Shown: positions 1 to 11,140 of the stretch, in pieces | Layout: each line of letters opens with the position of its first letter | How positions within the stretch are numbered: position 1 is the stretch's first letter | NCBI GenBank assembly: GCA_018417955.1 | Contig: JACTVC010000016.1 | Coordinates: 620,001 to 684,000 of the forward strand | Source: Laccaria trichodermophora | Taxonomy: Eukaryota; Basidiomycota; Agaricomycetes; Agaricales; Hydnangiaceae | Direction of reading: 5' to 3' | DNA length: 64,000 bases | Made by a program: the position numbers and the translations under genes | Notes under the pieces: generated by a model | The model's input: the letters and a program-made list of their open reading frames with translations, nothing else | Database searches by the model: none | What the model was told of the DNA's origin: nothing

Positions 1-1
1 A

Positions 2-652
2 ATTGGCAGCTACCAGTCGTCACCATCAGGAAATACCTTCAGCCCTGTCCTTTTACAGGGAAATACGACTGTACTACCCCTCCCTATGCCATCGTCGGAG
101 GCAACCCCTAGTGCTCTGTTACCATGGCCAGTGGCTGCGGCATTGCCTTCAACGACCGCGCCATCGTCTTTCGCCCTTGAACGGCCTACAGAGCCACTAG
201 CCTCCAGAATTTCGACTACAAGACAAATGCCTTCCGGATCCCCAGCTCCCACCCCCACACAGCCAACCCTCATGTCTCGGATGACGGAACATTTATCCGC
301 CAGGTTGAGCGACGCAGCGTCTTCCAATCTAGCTGCCAGACTCTCGGATTCCACTCAGTGGGTGGCTGCCGAATGAGTACCGGAGGATTTGCCTATGGGA
401 AGCCCCCTTCCTTGGAATAGTCATATGTCTTGGGGAGGCGCAGTTCAGCCACCGACAGCCCCACTGGTCACTCCGGATGATCTGCATCCTACGCAGGATT
501 CCATGGACGAGGATCCCGTCGATCTTGATGATGTTGGAGAACCAGACTATAAGAGGACAAAGAGGGGTCGTCGGAGTGGGCAGAAGATCCAGGGGTACAG
601 AAGGCGGGACGAGGAACACGAAGAGCGGAAGAGACAACGGCGACGGCGCTGA
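2..652 (+). pseudogene. C-terminal part of an LTR-element-associated ORF
   Basis: A plus-strand frame is open from the window edge to 376, is stopped by TGA at 374-376, and continues in the same frame to the TGA ending at 652. The visible protein is rich in Ser, Pro, Thr and Ala, then has an acidic stretch (DEDPVDLDD) and a very basic, Arg-rich C-terminus that could bind nucleic acid or act as a nuclear signal. I recognise no family. It ends about 40 bp before a G-rich, polypurine-tract-like run (689-695) and a putative 3' LTR, so it is probably the last ORF of an LTR retrotransposon whose rest lies outside the window. The internal TGA could be a nonsense mutation or part of an unrecognised intron. 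Confidence 0.4.
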
Positions 653-698
653 AGGAGCTCAACACCATGGTCGATGCTCCAATCTCACGGGGGGGCTT

Positions 699-1064
699 TG
701 TGATACTGTAGTACTACTTACCTATCTTGCGTGACATGGGACCATCGTATTTACTCTTGTTATCTTCTTGTTATGTTGTGCTGAGACTAACAAATAAACT
801 ACTTGCAACTTTCACATAAACTTATATGTGGAGCGGGTCATCCCTATCGTATACGGCTAGGCTGCCTTGTGCCTCCCCTCCGGGATACCAGAGCCCCGTG
901 CTGGGTGACAGCGTCCCTCGTCCGGGGTCACTGGATCACGGAGGTGCGGCCACGACACATCTGACCGCTCCACGTGCGCTCTCACACGTTCCCTGCATCT
1001 TCTCCGCTACCCTCACTCGCTTACGCCTTCATCGAGAGGTCAAGAACAACAACCCGGTTTCACA
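699..1064 (+). mobile_element. Putative 3' LTR (366 bp)
   Basis: The segment starts TGTGATACTG and ends GGTTTCACA, so its ends form the short inverted repeat TGTGA/TCACA typical of LTRs. A run of seven G residues just upstream resembles the polypurine tract that primes plus-strand synthesis. An AT-rich, TATA-like stretch lies near 788-828. The 5' LTR is outside the window, so the 5-bp target duplication (right flank ATAAG) cannot be checked. Confidence 0.55.
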
Positions 1065-1866
1065 ATAAGCAATGGTTGATCTATGGATTTGATCTATGGA
1101 AGCTGTAGATGGTCTACAGTCAACTTTGAGCTCCCCTTATGCACTCACCGTGAGCTGTGATGACTTGGTGTTTTCTCATTCTAGTGGAATTTGATTATTC
1201 CAGAATTTACACTGGAATGTTCCCTGGAATGGTGTTCCCAGAATGGGCAGGAACAGAATTCAACCTTCCCTTTGATGAGTGTGCACCTGTTCTACACATG
1301 TGGATTCAACATTTCGCACATTCCTGCACCTACACGAATAATCCTTGCACCTTTGCAACACACACTGATCTTATTCAATTCAACAAAACTTTCAGACATC
1401 TTCAGCATCATTTGGACACCTTCAACACCTTCACATTCCTGAAATCCAAATGTCCTGCACCTGACCACCATTATCACATGTTCACACATCGCACATCACA
1501 CATCAACACACTTCCGAATATTCACCACCTGTACATGCACTATGACACAACTGCAAAATCTTTGCACATCTACCCATGCATATACCCATGTGTTCCGAAC
1601 ATCCCTGACACACCATGACACATCCTCAAATGTTTTCCTGCACACTCCAAGAATTATCTGTCAATTTTCCATTCATGTTCCGACAAGGGGTATGCAAAAA
1701 GAAATCCCAGTACACAAGGTCCTTTTATTTGGATAAGGTCTTGCAGACCCTTCCCCCCCCCCCCCCCCCCCCCCTACCCCTTCCAAAAAGGGAAATAAGT
1801 CACGTTACTTTGTAACTAAATCATGAGTTTCTACTTTCACCACCGTTTTCCACCAGAGGGCACTCT
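1065..1866. other. Non-coding, A/C-rich stretch
   Basis: No convincing gene. Plus-strand sequence from about 1,290 to 1,620 is strongly A/C-rich with many CACA and ACAC motifs, which leaves a spurious open frame of His, Thr and Pro. A homopolymer of more than 20 C follows at about 1,750-1,773. Confidence 0.5.
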
Positions 1867-1874
1867 ACCACCTC

Positions 1875-2704
1875 TAGTGTTCGCAGGTCCGGTTCAGTCC
1901 GGTTTTTTGCCCTGAAAACGCGCAACCGTGGACCGCAACTGGTCCAGAACTGACCCAGATATTGAGGGAACCAAACCGGACCACCTAGGACTGGTCTTTT
2001 GCAGTCCATGGACCATGTTCAGACCGATTCAGACCGGTCTTTTTGTGTAAAATTTGTCATAGCAATATAAACCATTTGTATCTCAATTATTATTACTCTA
2101 AAAAATAAACTGGTTATATATCATAGTAAAACATATAAATACCCATCATTCCACCAATTTTTAAGAAATTTAATGAAGGTTTGACATAGCTCTGACTGAA
2201 ACCAAATTACATCTCCTAAAGACTCAGGCAGAATGTAATGTGGCAACTGTAAATTATTTGATGCATACCATATATTGATAGATGGTGAGTATATTTTCAT
2301 AGTTAAAATGTCAATATCCAAAAATTGAATCAAGTGAACTGATGAAAGTTTGAGTGAGTTAGAATTAAAGTCATTCTGGTACAAGTTGCACAAACAAGTA
2401 TTTGTGCCAAAATGGATTTGGTTATATCTTTCTCAGTTCTTGACCGTTTTTGATGAACCAAAAACCCAATTAAGGGTAAAAAACATGGTTACAAGGCTAT
2501 ATAACGCACGTGACAGTTTAACTGGTTGCAACCAATTTAAACTGGTCTTTGAACGGTTTTAAAAGATTTTTGAAATGAGGCAACCAGCAACCGGACCAAC
2601 CCCAAATTTGGGCAACTGCAACTGAAAAAAGACCGGTCCATGGTCCAGTTCAGTCTGGTCCATGTTTTTTTCTTCAGTCCTATGGACCAGACCTGTAAAC
2701 ACTA
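1875..2704. mobile_element. Non-autonomous hAT element (830 bp) with 8-bp TSD
   Basis: The left end reads TAGTGTTCGCAGGTCCGG and the right end is its imperfect inverse, ending GACCTGTAAACACTA. The element is flanked by exact copies of ACCACCTC (1867-1874 and 2705-2712). TAGTGTT-type inverted ends with an 8-bp duplication are hallmarks of the hAT superfamily. The subterminal DNA is full of short CCGGT/ACTGGTC-type motifs that may be transposase binding repeats. The interior is AT-rich and has no transposase, so it must move in trans. Related copies lie at 18380-19541 and 61055-61940. Confidence 0.88.
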
Positions 2705-2712
2705 ACCACCTC

Positions 2713-3015
2713 CATTTTTGTGACATTCATCATCACAATACCACTCCCCCGTGGGTCTCTCAACCAGCCCATGACAGGTTAGGTGATACTTAAGCTATAT
2801 CAGCAGTAGTTAAGAAAAAGAATCAGTTCAATGTACTGCAAATTTGCATGCATCACAACACAGCAAGTCATGATCATTGGAGTCGACACCATAAGGTACT
2901 TCAGCAGGCAAGGTGTCGATTACTGCCTTCAATCAGTCAAGCAGGCTTAATTGGAGAATAGGTGTGGGAGCCAGAATTACTGATAAATGACCCACAGTCT
3001 CACCAGAGGCAAACA
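2713..3015. other. Intergenic, no feature recognised
   Basis: About 300 bp between the hAT target duplication and the CCAGG duplication of the solo LTR. I see no coding frame, repeat or RNA signal in it. Confidence 0.5.
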
Positions 3016-3427
3016 CCAGGTGTTACAAACTCTTTTCTTTACTATACATATAAACATGCACAGACACTTACATACTCTTAAGATGTATTTAGACTATACT
3101 GGACAGTTCTAGATACACATCCCAGTCAGATTTCTCTACTATGATTCATACTTACTTAGAATGACTCATATGACTCTTTCAGAGTCATACTACTCACATA
3201 GGCTTACATAGACTTAGTATGATTTGCATGACTTCACACAAGTCATACGAACTCATACTTCTGACTTGTACTTGACTCACGTCCTTAGTATATAAGTAAG
3301 GTACTTTCAGTTGTATTTGGTAGCTTGAACCTAGGCAATACAAGCTTAGTTCAACCCTCAGTCAGACCCTCAGAACTTAGATTGCCCTTGAACTCTATAG
3401 TCTTTGACTTAGAGCCTCTATAGAAAC

Positions 3428-3655
3428 CAGTACTTTATTGTGCCCTACCTATTCCTGTCGGACTCCGGTCATTCCTGCGGATTCCGGTGGAATGGGACCG
3501 GACTCCGGTGGAATCCACAGGAATGGGACTGGAATCCAGTGGAATCCACCGGAGTCCTGCAGAATCCACTGGAGTCCTGCGGAATCCAGCGGAATCCAGT
3601 TGAATAAGACCACAATCCACCATAAATAGCAGTACTTTACCCTCCCCAACATGCT
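3428..3655. repeat. Left terminus and GGAATCC subterminal repeats of the KDZ element
   Basis: After the terminal inverted repeat, 3470-3605 holds many copies of GGAATCC or GGAGTCC separated by CACC, CAGC or CAGT, on both strands. At 3630-3650 a second terminus-like string (CAGTACTTTACCCTCCCC) occurs. It resembles the end of the small element at 50599 more than the outer end of this one, so the terminus may be duplicated or a small relative may have inserted here. Confidence 0.6.
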
Positions 3656-3851
3656 CTGATCAGAGTATCTACAATCAGAATGGATCAGCACTGATCTAGA
3701 GGTCAGGTGACTTAATCTGCATTGATTCAACTCAATACTCAGAATTTCTTATAAAATTCACATCTAGTCAAGTCATTCATCTCAATAAATCAAATTTTAA
3801 TGTATTTTATTAATGACATGAGTCTATTTTACTACATACATTGCATATTAA

Positions 3852-4145
3852 AGAGGAAAAGGAAGAGGGGATGGATAAGGGGCAGGGACAAGGAAATGGG
3901 GAGGGACAGGGAAGGGGGCAGGGAAAAGGAAGGGGGCAGAGACAATGAAATGGGGTAAGGGGGTAGGGACAAGGTAATGGGGAGGGACAGACAGGAAAGG
4001 GGGGAGGGAAATGGGGGTTCATGGAAATGGGGAGGGACAGGGAAGGGGGATGGGAGTACATGGAAATGGGGAGGGACAGGGAAGGGGGGCAGGAAAAGGA
4101 AGAGGGGCAGGAAAAGGAAGGGAGGGACAGGGAAGGTGGAGGGAC
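3852..4145. repeat. Strand-asymmetric purine tract
   Basis: Almost 300 bp of plus-strand purines with GGGGAGGGACAGGGAA-type units. Equivalent tracts occur at 20215-20420 (pyrimidine, so opposite orientation) and 50930-51255, in each case just inside GGAATCC or GGAGTCC repeats. It is a shared structural module of this transposon family, not coding sequence. Confidence 0.6.
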
Positions 4146-4273
4146 AAAGCACTCGTCGTCGTCGTGTGATGTCGTGGTGGCTGTTAGCGAGATGGGATAG
4201 GATGAAGGAGAGTCAGGGGACTCACCTTTGTGTGAACGACGAACGACGACGACGTCGTCGTCGTTCGTCGTTT

Positions 4274-4305
4274 GGTTGCCACGTCGCTGACAGCGACGTG
4301 GCACC
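4274..4305. repeat. Short palindrome in KDZ subterminal region
   Basis: The sequence reads GGTTGCCACGTCGC, then TGA, then CAGCGACGTGGCACC. The two arms are near-perfect inverse complements, so it could fold or bind a dimeric protein. A slightly changed copy lies at 19648-19679 in a related fragment of opposite orientation. A GACGACGACGTCGTCGTC palindrome lies just upstream. Confidence 0.55.
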
Positions 4306-4864
4306 TTGGTTTCCCATCGGCGGGGGCACATCGTCGTGCGTCACCCATGGCTGTAGTACTATGCCAACCTAACTGCAAAAATGCACTTACCTTTTTTTCG
4401 TAGGAGCTGCATCTTGCCAGGTGGCCAGATGCCATTCCACCTGCACATTGCTACACACCTATATACAGGTATGTACCTCTATATAGCTAAACTGAAATTA
4501 TGTTATATTTGATTATTTTTGGCATCCTGCCATTTATTCTGGTCATCTTTGATATTTATTTCCGCTGCTTTGTGTCTGTTCCAGAAGCTGTTGTTATTCC
4601 GGCAGCTTGTGATGTCAACACTGGTAAACAATGGCTTGTTTGGTGCTTTTGGAAATGTTTTCGTTCTCCTGCATGTTCCTTAACCATAACGTGTCCGCAA
4701 ATCATGTAAAATAAATCTTGTATTATGTTTTGATAGATTCCAGTAATTTCCGCTTCAATCGCGGTTCATGAATTGATGGATGCGGCCTGCCAGGTTTGGA
4801 TGACCTTTGGGGTTGGTGCTGCAGCATAACACATACAAACAAACCCTCCGTCAAAATAGTACAT
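4306..4864. other. Non-coding interior of the KDZ element
   Basis: Between the subterminal repeats and the transposase stop codon I see only short open frames with no recognisable domain. It probably holds the 3' untranslated region of the minus-strand transposase gene. Confidence 0.4.
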
Positions 4865-7800
4865 TTATTCTACGTCGTCCTCCACCAGGGACTCGAGTAC
4901 AGGATCTAAATATTCGCTTGGAGCTTCCCCGGTGTCATCACTGCTCACTAGGGGGGTCAGCGGCTTATCCCACAGCCGACTGAACTGCTTGTGCAGGGAA
5001 CGTTGGATGCTCGCCTGCCGCCTCGCATACGCCTTTACACCCTCATTAGTGGCTTCATCCAGCCCATCCCATCCTTCGGAACGCTCCTCCCACCACGCGG
5101 CCCTCCACTCAAGAGTCTTCCGGACTCGTCTCATTTCCTCGCGCAATAAATGAACCTCTTCCCACCATCGCAAATGTCTCGCGCGTGCTTTTACCCACTC
5201 GATCCGGACCGCTACAGAAATAATTAGTGGGGGACAGCCCAAATACATGCAAAAGAACGTACCTTCATGCAAGACTTTATCACTCCCGTCACCAATCGCC
5301 GCAGGAGACGTCCAAATCCATGAAACGGCTCTTCTTCCCTCACCCAAACCCAGCTTGAGAATTTTCTTCTTTTTCTTTGACATCGAGAGCGGCCGTCCAT
5401 CCGGCCCAAAAGGATCGTTCGGGTCTTCGATGCTAATCTCGTGGCCGTCGGGTGTTGTCAAGTCACCGTGGTTCAATTCCCGCAATTCTCTCTCCCATTC
5501 ACCTGGTCCCACCAGGGTGTATAGTGCAGCCCTTGCATTACGGTACTTCAGAGCCAAAGCTTTCGATTTATCCTCCAGGCGATCGATAGTGTCCCGCGCT
5601 CTTGTTGAGGGGTTTTGACCGCGTACATGGCGGTTACGAAAGGAAATGAATGAAAGGCGGCCACGCTGCAGACTGCGAATCTTGTCGAGGGTGTCGTTGC
5701 ATTCGGCTCGCCGCAATTTGGTTTCGATCTCGATTAGACGTTGGTTACAATTATGTTTACGGTGACTTGGGGGGAGGGCCGAGGGAAGCCAAAGAGCCTG
5801 CTGTTCGACCTCCAAATGAGCGCGTTCAACCTCTGGCAGCTGACCTTGAAGCTCCTCAGCTTCGTCTAGCATCAGAGAAGCGGCGGGCATATAAACGGCT
5901 TGAATATTCCGGAACTGTTTCAGCTGGCGTAGCAGCAGCAGCCGTCTGCGCTGAATCTCGTTGTCTTGAATAGTTGTGAGTTCTTGCGAACGCCTTGCAT
6001 CCCACGCGATTCGCCGTCTGTTAGTTCAACTTGTGAGTATCAGGACAAATAAAAAAGAAAGAATCTGTATTACTGTGTGTCTTCAACAAGTAACCCCATC
6101 GAAATGAACGCAGTGGGTCCTGTGGCATGGACATGCGGTACTCCGGCTTGTAACGAACGCTTCTCCTCTTCAAGGAGTTGCTTCTTCACTTCATCTTGTG
6201 AAGCGTCTACGACGGAGCATTAGTCTTTCGCAGTAACGACATGTTGAACGGGCGTACGGGATACGAGGGAGACGTAAGGATTTTTCTGCGTCGGATCCCT
6301 TTCCCATGCCAAGACCATGTCGGACCATTCCTTTGCCAATCCTGGCTGCGCCCGTAATGATTGGGTGAAATCGTTGAATATCTCTCGCTGACGCTTCTCT
6401 TCAGAAGTGGCGAGCACGAGCCGCGAATGCAAACTTCGACCTGTGAACAATAATGTATCAGCAACATACGGTAAAACAAACAAGAGAAAACCTACCGAGC
6501 CCAACATACTTCCGGAAATTATGGTGCCCAAGATGGTCGTCAAGGGTGTCATGCCGTGATCCCGGACCCATCTCCTTGGTGCTATTGGCGACTCGGTTCA
6601 ATTCTGACCAACTACGTTCGATACCCTCCCCGTCTGTTCTACCAACCCCGGGCTTGAAATTGAGAGAATGGGGGGCTTGGCATGGGAGCTTATGCATAGG
6701 GCAGTGACACTTGGGAATTCCCCAACCGATGTTGACATCCTGAGGAAGATGAAGATGGGAGGGGAGGTCGACCATACGTTCTTCGAAATGAAGCTTAAAT
6801 TGACAAGCGATGTCGTATGAGACGAAGACAGAAGCAACGAGAAGCGGGGCCAGAGCGGACAGAAGTATATAATCCATGTTGCAATATCTGCAGTAACGAG
6901 TAAGTTTCTATAATCAATACGCAAGAGAATCACGTACCGTTCACCTTTCTGCAAATCTCCAACGCCTCCTGCTTGGACAACTTCGTGGCGAGCACAAAGA
7001 ACCATCCCAACCCCAGTGGAGCGCATTCCCGTCGAAAACTTTGTTTCGGCATGAGCCAGCGTTTTGAAGCCGCTGCAATTGCTTATCTGAAGAGGGAAGG
7101 GTCAGGATTTTTAGCGGACAACAACAGTAAATTACGTATGTCCTTCTGAGAAGCATATTTTAATATATGCTTGCGGTACGGCCCGTCTTTGGGGAAGAAC
7201 GCAAAACCTGTGTGTAAACCCGGATCTTTTGAGACTGACGAGCGCATGAGATTTTTCAGGCGGAAATTGGCATCCATTGCTATGATCAACATGTACAAAA
7301 ACCTAGAAATGAATTAGTTTTCATATCTCAAACCATTCAATACCCACTTACTTCCACTCTGCCGCGACAGTTTGCCAGTTGTCCGGTAGATTCACACCAG
7401 GGCGGGGACATGCGGTGCAACCAGGGACAAGGTCACCCGGCTGCGTATTCATCAGCCCTCCTGGTAAGTTGCCGCGGCCGCCACGCTTCATGAGCTTGAG
7501 GTGGCGGAACATGCGAACCATTCGCATGAATGATTTGTAGCGGGTCTACATGAAGGAAGTAAGTCAGTCGTCATGGAGATCCAATATGGATGGACGTTAC
7601 CTTAGGTATCTCGAGTTCAGTGTTGTCAGTCAGACACTCCAGAGCTTTATAAAACTCATGGGCGGAAAGTTTTCCTGTCAAGGTGAGAGCGTGGAACTGT
7701 TCAAGTACGCGAAGAGTCGCGCAAGTCTGAGGTTGGTGAACGGTGGCAGGAAACCATTCAGCTCGAAGGAGTTGTTGACGATTGGAAATCGTCCGGTGTT

Positions 7801-8636
7801 CGCATCCGCAGAAATCGACAGCCACATAGTGTAATCCATTTGTATGAATTACTATGAAATCTTTGTGGCTGGGTTGAGGAGCAACGCACGGTGAATCAAA
7901 GTGGCCGAGCTGTATTCTTAAACCCAGGGTCTTGAGAGATATCTTGACAAAAAATGTACCGTTCCATTTCTAGAGAACAATTAGTATATCGAAGTTTTAC
8001 CAGAGAAAGAGGTGGCATACCTGAATGATGTGGAAGGGGAGGTGTTTGTGTCTCTCCAGACAACAGGCCGAGCAGTATAATGACCTGGCCAAGCAATCCT
8101 CGCAACGATACAAGCCCGGCTCGCCGATACGCCCCTTCGATGCACAGGTGGTGCAGTCGTGACTGAAATGACGATCGCCCCGACCCTCCAGCCTCAGAAA
8201 CTCCAACAAATACTCCTCACGGAAACCTGGGTCCTGCTTATCCTTCCCGGCCCATTCACGTAGCGGAGCATCCTAAAGTGGGTGCATCAGTGAACATGAA
8301 TGGAGGACAGCGAAGTGCAAAACTTACCGACGTTGGATAACATTTAGCAGCTACTTTTGCTGCCACAGTCTCCGTGAGATCGCTTGTATCTTCCCCCTCG
8401 CCCAGATTTTGACTGCTACAGCCAAGACTGGCGTAGTCGACACTTGGACCCCACTCTCCAAAATCTGGGGAAACCTCATACGTAGTCGAGCGCTTTTGTG
8501 GAGAGCGAGGTGTCTGGAGAATTCGGAGGCCGTTTTCAGAAATTCGAACGGTTCGTGCTTGAGGGATGGAGGTGTCGGCCTCGTCGCCAGAATCAAGAAC
8601 AACGGTATACTTAGCCTTGCGTTTGCCTTTGGTCAT
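4865..8636 (-). CDS. KDZ transposase with CxC2-type cysteine cluster
   Basis: This is the transposase that should cut and move the element. My exon model on the minus strand is 8636-8328, 8272-8021, 7969-7601, 7545-7352, 7302-7136, 7086-6938, 6887-6496, 6440-6258, 6206-6074, 6017-5263 and 5211-4865, about 1,082 aa. Residues near 142-183 form the CxC2-like cluster (CTTC, YRCEDC, CSACC, then His residues). The RNase H-like core has MDANFRLK (Asp about 385), SYDIACQF (Asp about 505) and GEGIERSW (Glu about 570), matching the KDZ catalytic set. The C-terminus has the family signature KARARHLRWWEEVHLLREEM. A TAA at 6222-6220 falls inside a good 51-bp intron (6257-6207, branch-like CTAAT), so it is not a break. 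At the exon 5/6 junction, canonical GT-AG splicing leaves one extra base, so there is either an unusual donor or a frameshift there. Confidence 0.9.
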
Positions 8637-8781
8637 TGACAGAGATCTAGGACAAGATCCCACGATCAATGATCAAGTGCTCAAGGGCTCAGCGTCAACA
8701 AGTGCTCACGTGTTCCAAGAAAATCAAATGGATGTTACAATACATAGTTGAACTTTATGTACAAGCGCACCAGCCCACATT

Positions 8782-9447
8782 CTAGACACTTTTCCAAGGA
8801 ATGGACAGTGCCTCGTAGATCGCTCGGAGCGCCTCACAATTTGCCGAAGAGGTGGGTGACATCGAAAGGCTCTCCATCATTTCTTGGATCACGACATTCA
8901 TCTCCTCCTTCCAAGCTGACGTCGACGGCTCTGGAACATCCTTCTTTGCCTCTGGGAATTTGAAGGCATACCAATGCAACTTATCCTTGAACCACTGATA
9001 TGCGCGTCAGATAACACGAATCAAGAACTACGGAATCTGTACCTTTTTTCGTCGCTCGGCAATGTACGCCTGATAGTTGTGATCGTCCAACCAGTCCTCT
9101 CGAACCTGGATGTGAGGCTCAGGATCCGGGAACCGCAAACACCAGACTTCGAAACCTCTCTCGAAGAAAGTCCTCAGTTGTTCCCCTTTTTCTGCCGCTC
9201 GAAAACTGGGCAGAAAAGCTTTGAGCAGCTCGTTCTGTTGCCCGATGCTTGCCCGATTATTTGGGTTACGAGGGGGCAGTGCCTGGATCTACAATCGTTC
9301 GATCACGCCAAGGACTCAGGGTCAATGTCAAGCTGCACTTACCCGTTTCTCCTCCCGTCTCCGAGCTCGTTTCTCAGCTTGAGTGTCAGGAAAAAAGACT
9401 GGCACGGTTTCGTTGGCACGGCGAAGAGACATTTTCTTGCGGGGCAT
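8782..9447 (-). CDS. Small KDZ-element accessory protein (187 aa)
   Basis: Three exons on the minus strand (9447-9343, 9288-9043, 8994-8782) join in frame to 188 codons with GT-AG introns of about 50 bp. The N-terminus is very basic (MPRKKMSLRR, then EKRARRREEKR), suggesting DNA or RNA binding or nuclear import. The middle is Trp- and charge-rich (GFEVWCLRFPDPEPH, REDWLDDHNYQAY, AERRKKWFKDK). I cannot name the family. It lies just upstream of the transposase (145 bp between its stop and the transposase start) in the same direction, so it probably serves the element. The start at 9447 is the first ATG of the open frame and yields the basic leader. Confidence 0.7.
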
Positions 9448-9606
9448 GATTGAATCGGTGAGTGGTTTGGTTACGAAGACGTGGCCGTGGCAAGTTTAAC
9501 CGAAGCTTATCAGTGGTGGCTTAAGAACTATACAGCTGGAAATGGTCAAAATATGTGGAATCTTCCACAAAGGCGGCGTACCACTACAAGATAGTCAACA
9601 AATTAG

Positions 9607-10341
9607 CTAAGTAGTCATCTTTTCGCCTGCAACAATAATCTGATACCCTAATGCGCCACTTCTGTGCCAGTCAGCCAAGTCACCAGGAGAGGCCGTGAGG
9701 AGGAACTCCGCAATGTCTCCTAGTAAGTGGTACACCTCCCGGTATTCTTTCGCAACAAAGGTATCGGCCTCGTGATACTCCGTTGCACACCCATACTCCT
9801 GCAATATATCCCCGATTATATCTTGGACTCCTTTCATCAGGCCTTCCCACATTTCGAGCGTGGAATCGCAAGCATTCTGGGCCAAATTGGGCGCTTTGAT
9901 GTAATCGCTGACAAGCGAGTCAATGTACGCGTACTTGTCGCCGCGGGTAAGTAGCTCGAAATCCTCCCTGGCCCTGGCCAATTTATCGAGTGCATGAAGT
10001 CTGTTCAACTCAGAATAAGTATCGCTCGAAACGGTAACGTAGATTACAGCTTTACCCCACTTCGGCCTCGGAGTTGACATCTGACTCTGCAGGATCAGTG
10101 CCGATGGCTGGCTCAACCCTACGGGGGGGATTTTTTCTAACAGCCTTCAACTTCTTTTTATATGCACGACGCGATCGGCGACAAATCTGGACACAGTTCC
10201 TGAGCAAATGACAGGGAAGTGAGGATTGCGTACGCAGAGGACAATCATAAATATGACTGACTTATCATAATACTTTTTGGATGTAACTCGTCGTGCAGCC
10301 AATTTTTCCTCAGGTGTATTGTAGAGCTTCGGTCTCGCCAT
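9607..10341 (-). CDS. Small KDZ-element accessory protein with basic N-terminus (205 aa)
   Basis: Three minus-strand exons (10341-10262, 10199-10056, 10000-9607) total 618 nt and stay in frame. The N-terminus starts MARPKLYNTPEEKLAARR and, after the first intron, continues with CRRSRRAYKKKLK; this short, basic, probably helical stretch looks like a DNA-binding segment. The rest (GDKYAYIDSLVSDYIKA, WEGLMKGVQDIIGDIL, YREVYHLLGDIAEFLL) is predicted to be mostly helical. The second intron (55 bp, ending in GTTGAACAG) is needed to avoid a TAA. I do not recognise a named family. It sits between the viroplasmin-like gene and the 187-aa gene, in the same orientation. Confidence 0.68.
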
Positions 10342-11140
10342 GGCTTTGAAGTTGGAAGCTGCTGAACAAGATCACGGAAAAGAAGCTTGTCCAAAACCGG
10401 ATGAACATGCACATTCTTACGAGTTTTTGTTCATTCTCCTTGAGAATATAAGTAGCGGTATCATTGTGAACCGAGGAAATGATTCTGTATAAAGACCAAT
10501 TCCAGAAGTGTAAAGTTTTAAACTACAGCCTCAGTTGGCATCGCACATGTTGAATTGCGGCGAAGTATATAAGCCATTTCTTACAACTTTTTGTTCATTG
10601 CTCCTGAACCGCATATATCCATACCATCCTGAAGGCAGGGTGTGATTCTGCATGAAAACCCAGTTTTAACATTCTTAACTCCCAAAAATTTGCCTGGTTT
10701 GATACCGCACACCATGGGTTTCGGCGAGCCTCAGATGTTAAAGTGCATCTGAAGTATGCTTCCACTCTACGGCTGGGCATGCTTTCTTCTGACTTTTACT
10801 CCACCTCCGGTAAAGCCCCAAATCCTTTTATCTCATCTGATAAATTTCATAGTCTAGATGTTTCATTGTGAAAAGATAAGCCGTTGAACCAAAATTGAAG
10901 GCTCCAGTGTATTTTTATCATTTGTTTTCGAAAATTGAGATATCGACCAATTGGGAAAAGCTCGAGCTCGTATCAAATCCCTTCGAGTATTCAGATTCAC
11001 ACATGTACAGGTCATGGAAAAGAAAGACGGCTAAATGTGATTGGCATTGTTATACGAGGGGTGACATTCGAAATGGGCTATCTATCTGCAGGCCCTATGC
11101 AACGATACAGTGTCCAAGAAAAAGTATACTAGCGATCGCA
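10342..11140. other. Intergenic DNA inside the KDZ element
   Basis: About 800 bp between the 205-aa gene and the viroplasmin-like gene. A motif of the type ...AACTTTTTGTTCATT...CTC...AAC...ATA occurs twice (about 10425-10460 and 10585-10620), so part of it is an imperfect local duplication. No coding exon is evident. Confidence 0.4.

Noticed and set aside
1157..1618. A 153-codon open frame rich in His and Thr
   Set aside because: A/C-biased low-complexity DNA; no domain, no splice-consistent extension.
6220..6222. In-frame TAA in the KDZ transposase
   Set aside because: It lies inside a plausible 51-bp GT-AG intron (6257-6207) with a CTAAT branch-like motif, and splicing gives the family-like sequence YVSLVSHASQDEVKKQL.
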